DNA of 64,000 bases, from positions 199,328,565-199,392,564 of the forward strand of contig CM060988.1 in assembly GCA_030765065.1 (NCBI GenBank). The letters are read 5' to 3'. Position 1 is the first letter of the stretch. Every line of letters begins with the position of its first letter. Positions 11,074-19,929 of the stretch are shown in pieces. Source of the DNA: Deroplatys truncata (lineage: Eukaryota > Arthropoda > Insecta > Mantodea > Mantidae). Below the pieces are notes generated by a model that saw nothing but the letters and a program-made list of their open reading frames with translations, did no database searches and was not told the DNA's origin. The translations under genes and the position numbers were made by a program.

Positions 11074-11204
11074 AAGGTGACAAATATGTCATAAAGCTGG
11101 TTCACAACAACCAAGATTGGTAACCAGAACAAGACCGAAAAAGTTGAAATAATGTAAAGTTACATAGAAAATTTGAGTCGGAATTGAAACACTTAACATC
11201 ACTT

Positions 11205-11275
11205 ACATGTTTTACAACTGGACCGGTTTTAGCAGCTAATTGCTCCCATCATCGGAAGTGACAGATGGTTCCTCA
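11205..11275 (-). ncRNA. Degenerate hammerhead-like motif, left half of the same element
   Basis: The inverted half carries the same motif on the minus strand, with CCGATGA (11249-11255) in place of CTGATGA and AAAA in place of GAAA, but with a perfect palindromic stem III CCGG followed by TC. Two core positions are mutated, so it should be inactive. It shows what the ancestral motif looked like. Confidence 0.4.
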
Positions 11276-11359
11276 TGGTGTTGTCCTGTATGCGTCTGTG
11301 TGTGGTGGAATCTGGTGTAGTGATGAAACTCCACAGTGGGTTACGGGACAACACCACAA

Positions 11360-11440
11360 GGAACCAGTCGGCCACTTCTGATGATGGGAGCAATTAGTTC
11401 CTGAAACTGGTCAAGTTGTAAAACATGTAAGTGATGTTAA
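11360..11440 (+). ncRNA. Hammerhead-ribozyme-like motif, right half of short Penelope derivative
   Basis: In order: CTGATGA (11378-11384), a stem II with loop (gggagcaattagttcct), GAAA (11403-11406), CTGG as a very short self-complementary stem III, then TC (11411-11412) and AAG. This is the type I hammerhead core with a minimal stem III and the preferred GUC cleavage triad. Stem I can start by pairing CTT before the core with AAG after the cleavage site. Stem II is weak: the base after CTGATGA does not form a Watson-Crick pair with the base before GAAA. Activity is unproven. Confidence 0.55.
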
Positions 11441-12100
11441 GGTTTCAACTCTGACTCAAATTTTCTATATAATTTCAAATTCACATCACTGTTGCTAGCT
11501 TATCCATATTTTATACTAATTGAAATAATGTATTTTAATGAGAGCATTCACAATTAACGGGAAGCTTTTCGGGCCCCAGGAACAGGAATTGGCCAAGTTT
11601 TAACTTTCTCGTTCCCGGACATGGCATATTAGATGCATATTACACTCTACACTGTAGAGACTGTTTTAGGTGACTGTGGCACGAAACAGCCACTATGCTC
11701 TCTATAGTCAGAAGCTGGAAACATGAAACTGGAAGGAATTCTAGCATATGTGCATCCTAACATCAGATCCTGACATCTGCAGATCCATTGACTGTTCTTA
11801 TAGTGAAAGGGTCATCTGTAGTTTGTTTATATGCAACTATTGCCTCAAAAACCAGTAGAAATTAACAATGAACAATAACTTAAATGTGTGCCATTAAATA
11901 AATGAATGAAAGCTTGGTACAACTAGAGGAATCACGTATGCAATTGATCTGCATTTAGATAATGTTTACTGTATTGAATTTTGACATTTGCTAACACGCA
12001 TTATGTAGGTGAAGTATAAGCAAATGAAATCTCAATGCGCAAAATGTCTTTCCTCTTTTTGATCATTATGACCATTGATAGGCATTCCCATTCTTGTGTC

Positions 12101-12246
12101 GTCCTCCATGGTCAGTGTACCATGCTAGCCTCTAGTTCTTGCGGTTGCAGCTTCAAACCCAGCGGAGGGCGATGGATTTTTTCTGGCATAAAAAATCCTT
12201 ACCATGGCTTCCTTTGGAAGGGAAGTAAAGCTGGTGGTCCCATGTA
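12101..12246 (+). repeat. SINE A, 3'-truncated copy
   Basis: gtcctccatggtcagtgtac, tagcctctagttcttgcgg and cagcggagggcgatggattt match the 5' part of the SINE A copies at 12566 and 52893. The sequence stops after ggtggtcccatgtaa, about halfway along the element. The B box is still readable (gcttcaaaccc); the A box is damaged. Confidence 0.75.
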
Positions 12247-12467
12247 ATAGGTGGGGCTATTGTGAACCAGCCTATAGTTGTTACTAGACCTCAGATTTTT
12301 AGGCTCTTTAAAACACTTTTTAGACACACAAACAGGGCTCTAAAATACAGCTTTAGGCACCTAAAAATATAGTTTTCACAAGTTAAACACTTGACTCTAT
12401 GTATCTAAACTGTACTTCCACTTTCTAAAAGTTTAAAAATGCAGTTCACTATTGAGCATTAAATATT

Positions 12468-12562
12468 TCTTCGTCTTCTTCTTTTTCTTCTTCTTCTTTT
12501 TCTTCTTCTTCTTCTTCTTCTTCTTCTTCTTCTTCTTCTTCTTCTTCTTCTTCTTCTTCTTC
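12468..12562. repeat. (TTC)n microsatellite
   Basis: A run of TTC units with a few TTTTTC interruptions. It ends in ttcttcagc, the target-site duplication of the SINE that follows, and so seems to have expanded from the left copy of that duplication. Confidence 0.95.
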
Positions 12563-12565
12563 AGC

Positions 12566-12847
12566 ATTGTCCTCCATGGTCTAGGGGTACCATACTAGCC
12601 TCTAGTTCCCGAGGTTGCAGTTTCAAACCTGGCGGAGGGTGATGGATTTTTAGGGTAAAAAGCCTTAGCATGGTTTCCTTTGGCAGGAAGGTAAAGCTGA
12701 TGGTCCCATGTTGGCACGTAAAAGAACCTCAAGTCTGATAAAGAAGCCTGTGAGCAAACTTTCTAGTGTTTCACGCCCAATATAGAATGAGATGCTAAGA
12801 ACCATAGCAGTTAAAGAGAGTCCATAAATAAAACTCAATTTAATTTT
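12566..12847 (+). repeat. SINE A (tRNA-derived), complete, 11-bp duplication
   Basis: The head resembles a tRNA gene: cctccatggtctaggggta (A-box region), agcctctagttcccgaggtt, tttcaaacctgg (B-box region) and gcggagg closing the acceptor-like stem. A non-tRNA body follows (ggtaaagctgatggtcccat, aacctcaagtctgataaag, tcacgcccaatatagaat) and the tail is aaaactcaatttaattt. TCTTCTTCAGC flanks it at 12555-12565 and 12848-12858. SINEs of this kind are transcribed by RNA polymerase III from the internal boxes and moved by a partner LINE. Confidence 0.85.
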
Positions 12848-12858
12848 TCTTCTTCAGC

Positions 12859-13530
12859 CAACCAAGTGTTAGGCTATTGGGCCTGTTACGATTCCACTAA
12901 GAAGTTTTCCCTCCACCTCTTCTTGGGACGGCCGAGTGATATCTTTGCCCTACGAATGCACTGCATTACAGTTATGGGAATGCATTCTGGACCCATACTA
13001 TGCAGGTGTTGTCTCCAATTGTCGTGGTAACGCTGTATGTATACCAGGACTTGTTGCTTCTTTAGCTCTTTTAAAATAAACTCATTGGTCTTTAGATAGC
13101 ATTTAGCGTAACCAGCAGTCCTTCGCATGAATTTCATCTCTGCAGCAGTTATTTTGCTTCTATCTCTTTTCTTTAGGATCCAAGCCTCCCTGCCATAGCA
13201 TAGGGCAGGTCTTGCTAAGGTTTTGTACAGCCTTAGACGAGTGTACTTTTGTACTAAAGCTGGTTTGAAGACACTATTGATTATTCTCACGGTTTTATTG
13301 AACTTCTAACATTCTCTCGTTTATATCAACTTCATCAAGAAATGATAGTTTGTATCCAAGGTTTGAAAATTCATTTTTTCTCTCCAATGTAGATTTTATA
13401 CAAATTTTGCTTGGAATTGGATATACTCCCTTAATTGCCATTATTTTACTTTTATGTAATCAAATTTCCATATTGTATTGATGTGCTACTTTAAGATAAA
13501 TCGTCTTCATTACCTACTATTAATATTATA
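12859..13530 (-). pseudogene. LINE ORF2 C-terminal fragment
   Basis: On the minus strand: KSKIMAIKG, then EFSNLGYKLSFLDEVDINER, INSVFKPALVQKYTRLRLYK, TLARPALCYGREAWILKKRD, AAEMKFMRRTAGY, a YHDNWRQHLHSM segment and SLGRPKKRWRENF. These are the post-RT blocks (LxYLGxxLS, RLxLYKTLxRPxLxYGSEAW, AAEMRFMRRTAGY, GRPxKRW) of a widespread arthropod non-LTR ORF2. A frameshift near 13310 and the lack of RT motifs mark it as a 5'-truncated pseudogene. SINE A sits at its 3' border. Confidence 0.8.
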
Positions 13531-14094
13531 GATATTATTTAGTAAGAAAAACAGCAAATTTACCAAATTATTATAGCTAGAAACATTTTATTATGTCTTA
13601 AATTATGAATTTATATTTGCTAATACATAAAATGAGCCTATAAAGTTGAAAAAATACACTCAAAACTTAATGAATACATCACAGTGGAAATGCACAGTAC
13701 ACTGTGATAATTCATTGCGACTTAAATGCTCTAGAGCTGAAATGGAGCCACTCTGTAAAATGTTATGTCGCAAAACACAATCATTAAGAATAGCAATGTA
13801 AAATATATTTGGAAAACATGGAGAAATCTTATGAATGTGTGGTTATTAACAGTTAATGACGGAGACAAGATATGTGAGTCACAAAACGATGGTAATTATG
13901 CCACTGACCTTTCTTGCTCTTTGGAAGGGATTTCTGTCGCACTCGGTCACTGACTAATACCAAAGGATGACAAACAGACTTAGATGGGACAACTATTCTG
14001 TTTCTCTTTCTACAAAACAAGTTAATCTATATACGTGCTAAAACTACTAGCAACAGTAAACAAGAGACTTAAAAGTAAACTAGAAATTTCACAA

Positions 14095-14720
14095 CACTAA
14101 GAATAATAACAGGAGCTGTAAAAACAACACCAATTACAGTACTACAAAGCTTCACAAAAAACATGGCTATAGAATTGAAACACGAGTTGAAAGCAATTAC
14201 TCTAACACAAAACTCAATAGAAACAGATACAAGTGGTATCACACAGCAGACACTATAAGTAATTTAAAAACTCAGATAAGCTTCAGAACATATATTAATA
14301 ACTTAAAATACAAGAATATAATTACAACAAATATAACTGCAACAGAGGTAACGAGTCCAATAGAATATATTGATATACAATATCAAAATGACCTGATATA
14401 TACAATACACAAACAAAACAATATAGCAGATGAAATGAGAGCCATAGCAATAGCTAAGGAAAATGAAAGATACCCAGAAAAAGAATGGCTCCGAATATAT
14501 ACAGATTGAGCCCTCATCAATAAAATAAATACCGGTGCAGGAGTATACTGTAAACATTTTGCACAGTATCTAACATTAGATGAAACGTCAAACCACTATG
14601 ATGGAGAATTAACAGCAATAAAAGCAGCATTACAGAACATTTTATATAGACCATTCATAAAACAAAAAAATAGTCATCTTATCAGACTCCCAGTGACGTC
14701 TCTCCGTGCATGGTATTCAC
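14095..14720 (+). pseudogene. LINE ORF2 fragment: RT-to-RNase H region, broken
   Basis: The forward frames read LRIITGAVKTTPITVLQSF, then EWLRIYTD followed by a stop where Gly normally stands, GAGVYC, HYDGELTAIKAAL and, after a frameshift in an A-run, VILSDSQ. These are the three RNase H1 catalytic blocks (YTDG, the DGE motif with its Glu, SDSQ) of an I/Jockey-like LINE. Stops at 14260 and 14508 and the shift near 14670 make it inactive. It ends about 14720 without a 3' tail. Confidence 0.75.
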
Positions 14721-15062
14721 TGGAGCTATGGACACTACCAAAGATTTTCATCTTGTAACCTCTAAAAAGAGATGCATGATGGAACTTGTCTCGTAAAGAA
14801 ATATTTCTACGCCAGGAAAATGTGATATTCCCCGTTATTTAATTATGCGCTATGCTACACCCGACCAAACACCGATTAGCCCTTTAAACATCTTTGTGGT
14901 TCAGGTGAGGCAGTATTTTAATACCTGAATCATTTCAATTGTAATTTAAAATAATAGGTAAATTTAATAACAGCCCGCCTTGAAACAATATGTATGTAAT
15001 ATTTTAATTGTATGTAACAGTCATTGCAAATGTTTATTTTTATTGTAAACATATTTTATTAA

Positions 15063-15159
15063 CGTTGATATTGTAATGAAAAGAAGCTAGAAACAGTGAT
15101 GTGTATTGAATTTATTTAAAGGTGAGTCGGAATTGTAACACTAACATCACTTAAGTTTA
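15063..15159 (-). repeat. Penelope pLTR, 3' copy (direct repeat)
   Basis: Ninety-seven bases (cgttgatattgtaatgaaaa ... catcacttaagttta) recur at 17719-17815 in the same orientation and bracket the ORF. Direct pseudo-LTRs of this sort are typical of Penelope-like elements and arise from tandem template use rather than LTR-style replication. Confidence 0.8.
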
Positions 15160-15215
15160 CTCACTTAACATGTTTCGGGAAACCGTTGTTCCCATCCTCA
15201 GAAGGTTATCACGAC
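15145..15215 (-). ncRNA. Hammerhead-ribozyme-like motif, Penelope 3' terminus (left)
   Basis: On the minus strand: CTGAGGA (15195-15201), stem II ggga with ttcccg closing a 7-nt loop, GAAA (15173-15176), palindromic stem III CATG (15169-15172) and TT, predicted cut between 15167 and 15166. This is the minimal type I layout reported for Penelope-like elements. One T follows CTGAGGA that does not pair, and stem I is interrupted after CTT/AAG, so activity is uncertain. Confidence 0.6.
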
Positions 15216-17647
15216 TGGCCCGTGTTGTTGGTGTTTCCGTTTTTTGGACTGGATACTGTGGTGGCATCTTGTGGTGGAGAAATGTACTTCCAGAGAGGAT
15301 TTGGTGGCGGCAAATCAAAATTCATTAGATGTGTGTTGTGTTTTAGAATGGTGATCTTCTCCCATGCATCTAATTCGGCTGCAAATTTGGCTGGTTTGAC
15401 TAATGTAATATTGGGTTTGATGATGTGATTAGTGATCCAAAAATGGTGTGAAACTGCAGATTTGTCCATTTGTTTGTATTTAATACATCTCATGTGCTCC
15501 TTTAGCCTAGTTTCTAGGTTTCTTTTTGTCTTACCTATGTATACTTTATTGCAATCTGAACAATTGATTTTATAGATTCCAGCTTTTTTGTCTTGTGGAA
15601 TGGGGTCTTTTAACTTGTTACAAAGTAATTTCTCTATGTTAAATTTGTTCTGTGGAGCTAGGCTGATGTTATGTTTCATGAAAATCTTCTTAAATTTGTG
15701 AAAAGTTCCTGGGTGGTATGTGAATTTCTTGAACTTTAGCTCTTTATCTTGCTGGCTGAGATTTGTTGTGTTTCTGATGTGCATCTGTCGTTTGAATTTT
15801 GGAATTTTTTTGTCAATAGTTGTTTTGTTGTACCCATTATGTATTGCTGTGTCTACTATATGCTGGTATTCTAACTGGTATTCTTTTTTATTTAAGGGGG
15901 TATATACCAGTCTATGTGTTAGGCTGTTTAGTACTGCATGTTTGTGTGTGGTTGGATTGAAACTCTTATTTTTTATGTAATTAGTAGAGTGTGTTGGCTT
16001 CCTGTATATGCCAAAAGTTAGGTTCTTTTGTTCTCTGATGATTTTTAGGTCTAAAAATGGTAGCATGCCTTCTTTTTCTATTTCTATAGTGAATTTTATT
16101 GATTGGTTCTGTAGGTTTAGTAAGGCTAAGGAGTCTTGTATGAATCTGTTAGGGACAACAGCGAAGATGTCGTCAACATATCTGTGCCAAACTTTAAACA
16201 TGTATGGAAAGGAAGTTGTTATGTGTGTTTCTAAGTAGCTCATAAATAAATCTGCCAAGAAGGGTGAAAGTGGGTTGCCCATGGTTAGACCAGTTGGTTG
16301 TTGATAGAACTTCTTATTGAAACTAAAACAATTTTGTGCAATGCATAAATTGGTAAGTTGTATGAGGTCTTCTATTTCTTCTTCAAGTAGGTTAGTCTGC
16401 TGTAGCCATTTCTTTAATTGACGCAGGAGTTGATCTGTAGGAACACTTGGAAATAGTGCAGTGACATCAAAGGAAACTAATCTGTCTTCTGGTTCGAGTT
16501 CCAGGGATTTTATCTTCTGTATTAAGTCTTCTGAATTCATTATGTTTTTGCTATTGAATTTTGGTAGTGAAGAGAATCTCTGTACTAACCATTTTGCCAG
16601 TTTGTAGGTAGGAGAATCAATATTGCTGACGATTGGTCTCATCTTATTACCCGGTTTGTGTATTTTAGGTAGAGCATACATTCTTGGTAAAGTGGGGTGA
16701 TCTGGTTTTAATCTAGATTTATCAGTGTCTGTTATAGTTTTGCTTTCCTGGATGGTTTGATTGAATGCTTTTAAATGTAATTTTAATGGGTCTTCTTGAA
16801 TTTGTATGTAATTTTCTTGTTGCAGCATATTTTCTACTCTGGCAATATAATCATCTTTTTGCAGTACAATTAGTTTATTTCCCTTGTCAGCTTTTGTGTA
16901 TACTACTGGTTTTGATTTTAATGTTTTGATCACATGTTTGGTTGGGAAATTGTTATGTTTATCTGCTTGTATTTCTTGGAGAACCATTTCACATTCTTTT
17001 TTTATAGTGGTTTTACTATTTTCATTTAGGTTGTAAGTAGCAATCTCAATGTCTGCGACTATTTCATCGGTTGTTTTTGTGTAGCCAACACATGTTTTTA
17101 GGCCAAGGTTTAATACCGATAATTCTGCTTTGGTGAAAGTTACATTTGAAAGATTAATTACGTCTGGGTATGACGTCGTTTTTTCATTTTTTAGGTTAGG
17201 TTTATATGAATGTTGCTTCCGGCGTAGTATGTCTAGTTTTTTCTTTAATTTCAGCGTTTTTGTTTTCATCCTGTAGCTAAGAATAGTGAGGAATTTTGAT
17301 TGCATGTTTTGCCAAAGTGGGTAGCCGAGTGTGTCCGTTAATTTAAGGTGAAGAGCATATAATTCCAGTTCCAATTTTTGTAATTTTGCGTAGTGGTTGT
17401 TTCTCTCAATTATTATTACTTTTTTATCGGCTGATGTTTGGTGTTTACTGTTTTTGTCATATTTTACAATTCTCCTTACAAACTTTGGTGTGACTTTGTT
17501 TTGTATGCATAGGTTTAAAAAACGGATGTCCGCAAATGTGTTTTTTCTCTTTTCTTCAATTTTTTGGTATCTTTTGATGTCACTTTTTATTCCACTGAAA
17601 TCTGTATTGAAATTTAGGGTTTCTAATCTTACCTTGTTTTCTGCCAT
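15209..17647 (-). CDS. Penelope-like RT / GIY-YIG endonuclease, intact 812-aa ORF
   Basis: Encodes the retrotransposition protein of a Penelope-like element: a telomerase-related reverse transcriptase fused to a GIY-YIG nuclease that nicks the target. Order: a Lys-rich, partly coiled N-terminus (1-150); TKADKGNKLIVLQKDDY (251-267); LPKIHKPGNKMRPIVS (326-341); RT motif A VSFDVTALFPS (391-401); motif B GLTMGNPLSPFLADLF (453-468); catalytic YVDD (490-493); LPFLDLKI (529-536); then AGIYKI (689-694), a CSDC pair, VYIGKTKR (702-709) and RLKEHMRC. All catalytic residues are present and there is no stop or frameshift, so it may be active. The start is the first Met; length is usual for the family. 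Confidence 0.93.
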   Translation of the reverse strand: MAENKVRLETLNFNTDFSGIKSDIKRYQKIEEKRKNTFADIRFLNLCIQNKVTPKFVRRIVKYDKNSKHQTSADKKVIIIERNNHYAKLQKLELELYALHLKLTDTLGYPLWQNMQSKFLTILSYRMKTKTLKLKKKLDILRRKQHSYKPNLKNEKTTSYPDVINLSNVTFTKAELSVLNLGLKTCVGYTKTTDEIVADIEIATYNLNENSKTTIKKECEMVLQEIQADKHNNFPTKHVIKTLKSKPVVYTKADKGNKLIVLQKDDYIARVENMLQQENYIQIQEDPLKLHLKAFNQTIQESKTITDTDKSRLKPDHPTLPRMYALPKIHKPGNKMRPIVSNIDSPTYKLAKWLVQRFSSLPKFNSKNIMNSEDLIQKIKSLELEPEDRLVSFDVTALFPSVPTDQLLRQLKKWLQQTNLLEEEIEDLIQLTNLCIAQNCFSFNKKFYQQPTGLTMGNPLSPFLADLFMSYLETHITTSFPYMFKVWHRYVDDIFAVVPNRFIQDSLALLNLQNQSIKFTIEIEKEGMLPFLDLKIIREQKNLTFGIYRKPTHSTNYIKNKSFNPTTHKHAVLNSLTHRLVYTPLNKKEYQLEYQHIVDTAIHNGYNKTTIDKKIPKFKRQMHIRNTTNLSQQDKELKFKKFTYHPGTFHKFKKIFMKHNISLAPQNKFNIEKLLCNKLKDPIPQDKKAGIYKINCSDCNKVYIGKTKRNLETRLKEHMRCIKYKQMDKSAVSHHFWITNHIIKPNITLVKPAKFAAELDAWEKITILKHNTHLMNFDLPPPNPLWKYISPPQDATTVSSPKNGNTNNTGQS

Positions 17648-17718
17648 GACTTGTATCTTTTTTCAACGTGGTGGCCAATTATAACTTTTGCTTCTTGAGA
17701 CTTGTTGGTCTTAAATTA

Positions 17719-17815
17719 CGTTGATATTGTAATGAAAAGAAGCTAGAAACAGTGATGTGTATTGAATTTATTTAAAGGTGAGTCGGAATTGTAACACTAA
17801 CATCACTTAAGTTTA
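17719..17815 (-). repeat. Penelope pLTR, 5' copy (direct repeat)
   Basis: Matches 15063-15159 with no obvious mismatch. On the element's own strand it starts close downstream of the point where the hammerhead-like motif in the other terminus would cut (about 10-14 nt), next to the junction with the inverted copy. It likely holds the promoter or 5' leader of the element. Confidence 0.75.
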
Positions 17816-17822
17816 AGTTTAC

Positions 17823-19024
17823 AATGGCTACAGCAGACTAACCTACTTGAAGAAGAAATAGAAGACCTCATACAACTTACCAATTTATGCATTGCACAAA
17901 ATTGTTTTAGTTTCAATAAGAAGTTCTATCAACAACCAACTGGTCTAACCATGGGCAACCCACTTTCACCCTTCTTGGCAGATTTATTTATGAGCTACAT
18001 AGAAACACACATAACAACTTCCTTTCCATACATGTTTAAAGTTTGGCACAGATATGTTGACGACATCTTCGCTGTTGTCCCTAACAGATTCATACAAGAC
18101 TCCTTAGCCTTACTAAACCTACAGAACCAATCAATAAAATTCACTATAGAAATAGAAAAAGAAGGCATGCTACCATTTTTAGACCTAAAAATCATCAGAG
18201 AACAAAAGAACCTAACTTTTGGCATATACAGGAAGCCAACACACTCTACTAATTACATAAAAAATAAGAGTTTCAATCCAACCACACACAAACATGCAGT
18301 ACTAAACAGCCTAACACATAGACTGGTATATACCCCCTTAAATAAAAAAGAATACCAGTTAGAATACCAGCATATAGTAGACACAGCAATACATAATGGG
18401 TACAACAAAACAACTATTGACAAAAAAATTGCAAAATTCAAACGACAGATGCACATCAGAAACACAACAAATCTCAGCCAGCAAGATAAAGAGCTAAAGT
18501 TCAAGAAATTCACATACCACCCAGGAACTTTTCACAAATTTAAGAAGATTTTCATGAAACATAACATCAGCCTAGCTCCACAGAACAAATTTAACATAGA
18601 GAAATTACTTTGTAACAAGTTAAAAGACCCCATTCCACAAGACAAAAAAGCTGGAATCTATAAAATCAATTGTTCAGATTGCAATAAAGTATACATAGGT
18701 AAGACAAAAAGAAACCTAGAAACTAGGCTAAAGGAGCACATGAGATGTATTAAATACAAACAAATGGACAAATCTGCAGTTTCACACCATTTTTGGATCA
18801 CTAATCACAACATCAAACCCAATATTACATTAGTCAAACCAGCCAAATTTGTAGCCGAATTAGATGCATGGGAGAAGATCACCATTCTAAAACACAACAC
18901 ACATCTAATGAATTTTGATTTGCCGCCACCAAATCCTCTCTGGAAGTACATTTCTCCACCACAAGATGCCACCACAGTATCCAGTCCAAAAAACGGAAAC
19001 ACCAACAACACGGGCCAGTCGTGA
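17823..19024 (+). pseudogene. Penelope-like ORF, 5'-truncated inverted copy
   Basis: Homology to the full ORF starts at residue 413 (a TGG of the frame preserved as WLQQ) and runs unbroken to the same stop codon. It therefore contains RT motif B, YVDD and the entire GIY-YIG domain, but lacks the N-terminus, TKADKGNK block and motif A. Differences from the other copy include L to I after SY, P to A after KKI, I to N after TNH and A to V after KF. It cannot encode a working RT; whether the C-terminal part is translated from the Met at 17951 is unknown. Confidence 0.85.
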
Positions 19025-19090
19025 TAACCTTCTGAGGATGGGAACAACGGTTTCCCGAAACATGTTAAGTGAGTAAACTTAAGTGATGTT
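19017..19090 (+). ncRNA. Hammerhead-ribozyme-like motif, Penelope 3' terminus (right)
   Basis: Identical inverted copy of the left motif: CTGAGGA at 19032-19038, stem II GGGAA/TTCCC, GAAA at 19057-19060, CATG, TT, then AAGTGAG. Both outer ends of the compound element thus carry the motif pointing outward. Transcripts running out of either end could self-cleave. Confidence 0.6.
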
Positions 19091-19133
19091 AGTGTTACAA
19101 TTCCGACTCACCTTTAAATAAATATTTTATTAA

Positions 19134-19925
19134 TGTTATGTGAATACTTTATATATTCTAATAATGCAAGAAGTGTGAGAATAGAAAATTTTAGATTGCT
19201 AACAATGAATAATAATGAGGTAATTGTGGCAATAATGTGTTTGGAATTTAAAAATATACTGGTCATGATTAGAGCGACGATGACGTAATTTCAGTGACTG
19301 TTTTAAAATTAGCCAATCAATAGCAAAGAAAAGTTTTAAGTTGAATGCAGAAATTCTATTGGACTAGAATTAGCCAATCAGAGACTTGCATTACCGAAGC
19401 TTAAGGTTTTAACTGTTGAGGTTATTCAGTTTCCTGGCAAGACGTAGTAGTGTAGATGGAAAAATGTGTTCTCTACGGGCGTTTAGTAAAAACAGATATA
19501 GGTATGCGTTAAGTGACTGTATAAAAGTTTCTCACAGTTCTTTTAAAAGTGTAGTGGTTTATAAATATGTGCAAGAAGTTAAAATAAAAGTAAAAATTTA
19601 AAAGTTTAATTCTGTTACGTCTACAGTAATTGTCATTACCACACCCTGCATAAGAATCCTTACTCTAAATTAAGACTGACGCAGCTGAGGCAGATTTAAA
19701 CAGTAATATTGCATAAGCATTAAATTCAAACCGACGCTCAAAACAGCTATTAATACATAACAACTCTTCAAGTTTGCGTAAACATTTATTACGTAACAGC
19801 AGCAAAAATCATCTTCAAATTAGCGCACATACATGGTCCTAACTCAAAACAGCTAAAAATAATACGTGAGCCAACTCCGAAACAAACCAACTACTTCACA
19901 GGCCACCTTGGACAAGATCGCTGGC
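19134..19925. other. AT-rich sequence, no feature recognised
   Basis: Nearly 800 bp with no convincing frame, splice-bounded exon or known repeat. gccaatcaatagcaaagaaa and agccaatcagagacttg (19313-19385) give two CCAAT-like boxes within 70 bp, but no promoter partner or gene follows. Probably intergenic or an unidentified old repeat. Confidence 0.4.
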
Positions 19926-19929
19926 CCAG

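Larger units (their letters stand above)
11157..11519. mobile_element. Short palindromic Penelope-derived element with 13-bp duplication
   Basis: A perfect 13-bp duplication TTGAAATAATGTA flanks the insert (11144-11156 and 11520-11532). The two halves are inverted copies of each other over about 105 bp (gagtcggaattgaaacactt, catcacttacatgttttaca, ctaattgctcccatcatc). The same words, in the same order, form the tails of the big Penelope-like element: gagtcggaattgtaacac, catcacttaag, acatgttt, ttcccatcctcagaag. The right end ttcacatcactgttgctagc matches its pLTR (acacatcactgtttctagc). It has no protein and is therefore a non-autonomous derivative that keeps only the palindromic terminal region and its hammerhead-like motifs. 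Confidence 0.75.
15063..19121 (-). mobile_element. Compound Penelope-like element: full copy plus inverted partial copy
   Basis: The whole 4,059-bp unit lies in one 12-bp target-site duplication ATATTTTATTAA (15051-15062 and 19122-19133). It consists of a full minus-strand element with its ORF (15209-17647) bounded by two direct repeats (pLTRs), and a 5'-truncated second copy in opposite orientation (17823-19121). The inverted arms 15112-16410 and 17823-19121 are the same length with no indel seen, and their proteins differ at only four residues over about 400. One shared duplication implies a single insertion event. Partial tandem and inverted copies with pLTRs are known for Penelope-like elements. 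The insertion looks very recent. Confidence 0.9.

Noticed and set aside
15186-19047. Plus and minus frames of 60-95 codons antisense to the Penelope ORFs
   Set aside because: Shadows of the real ORF; they occur in both arms only because the arms are inverted copies.
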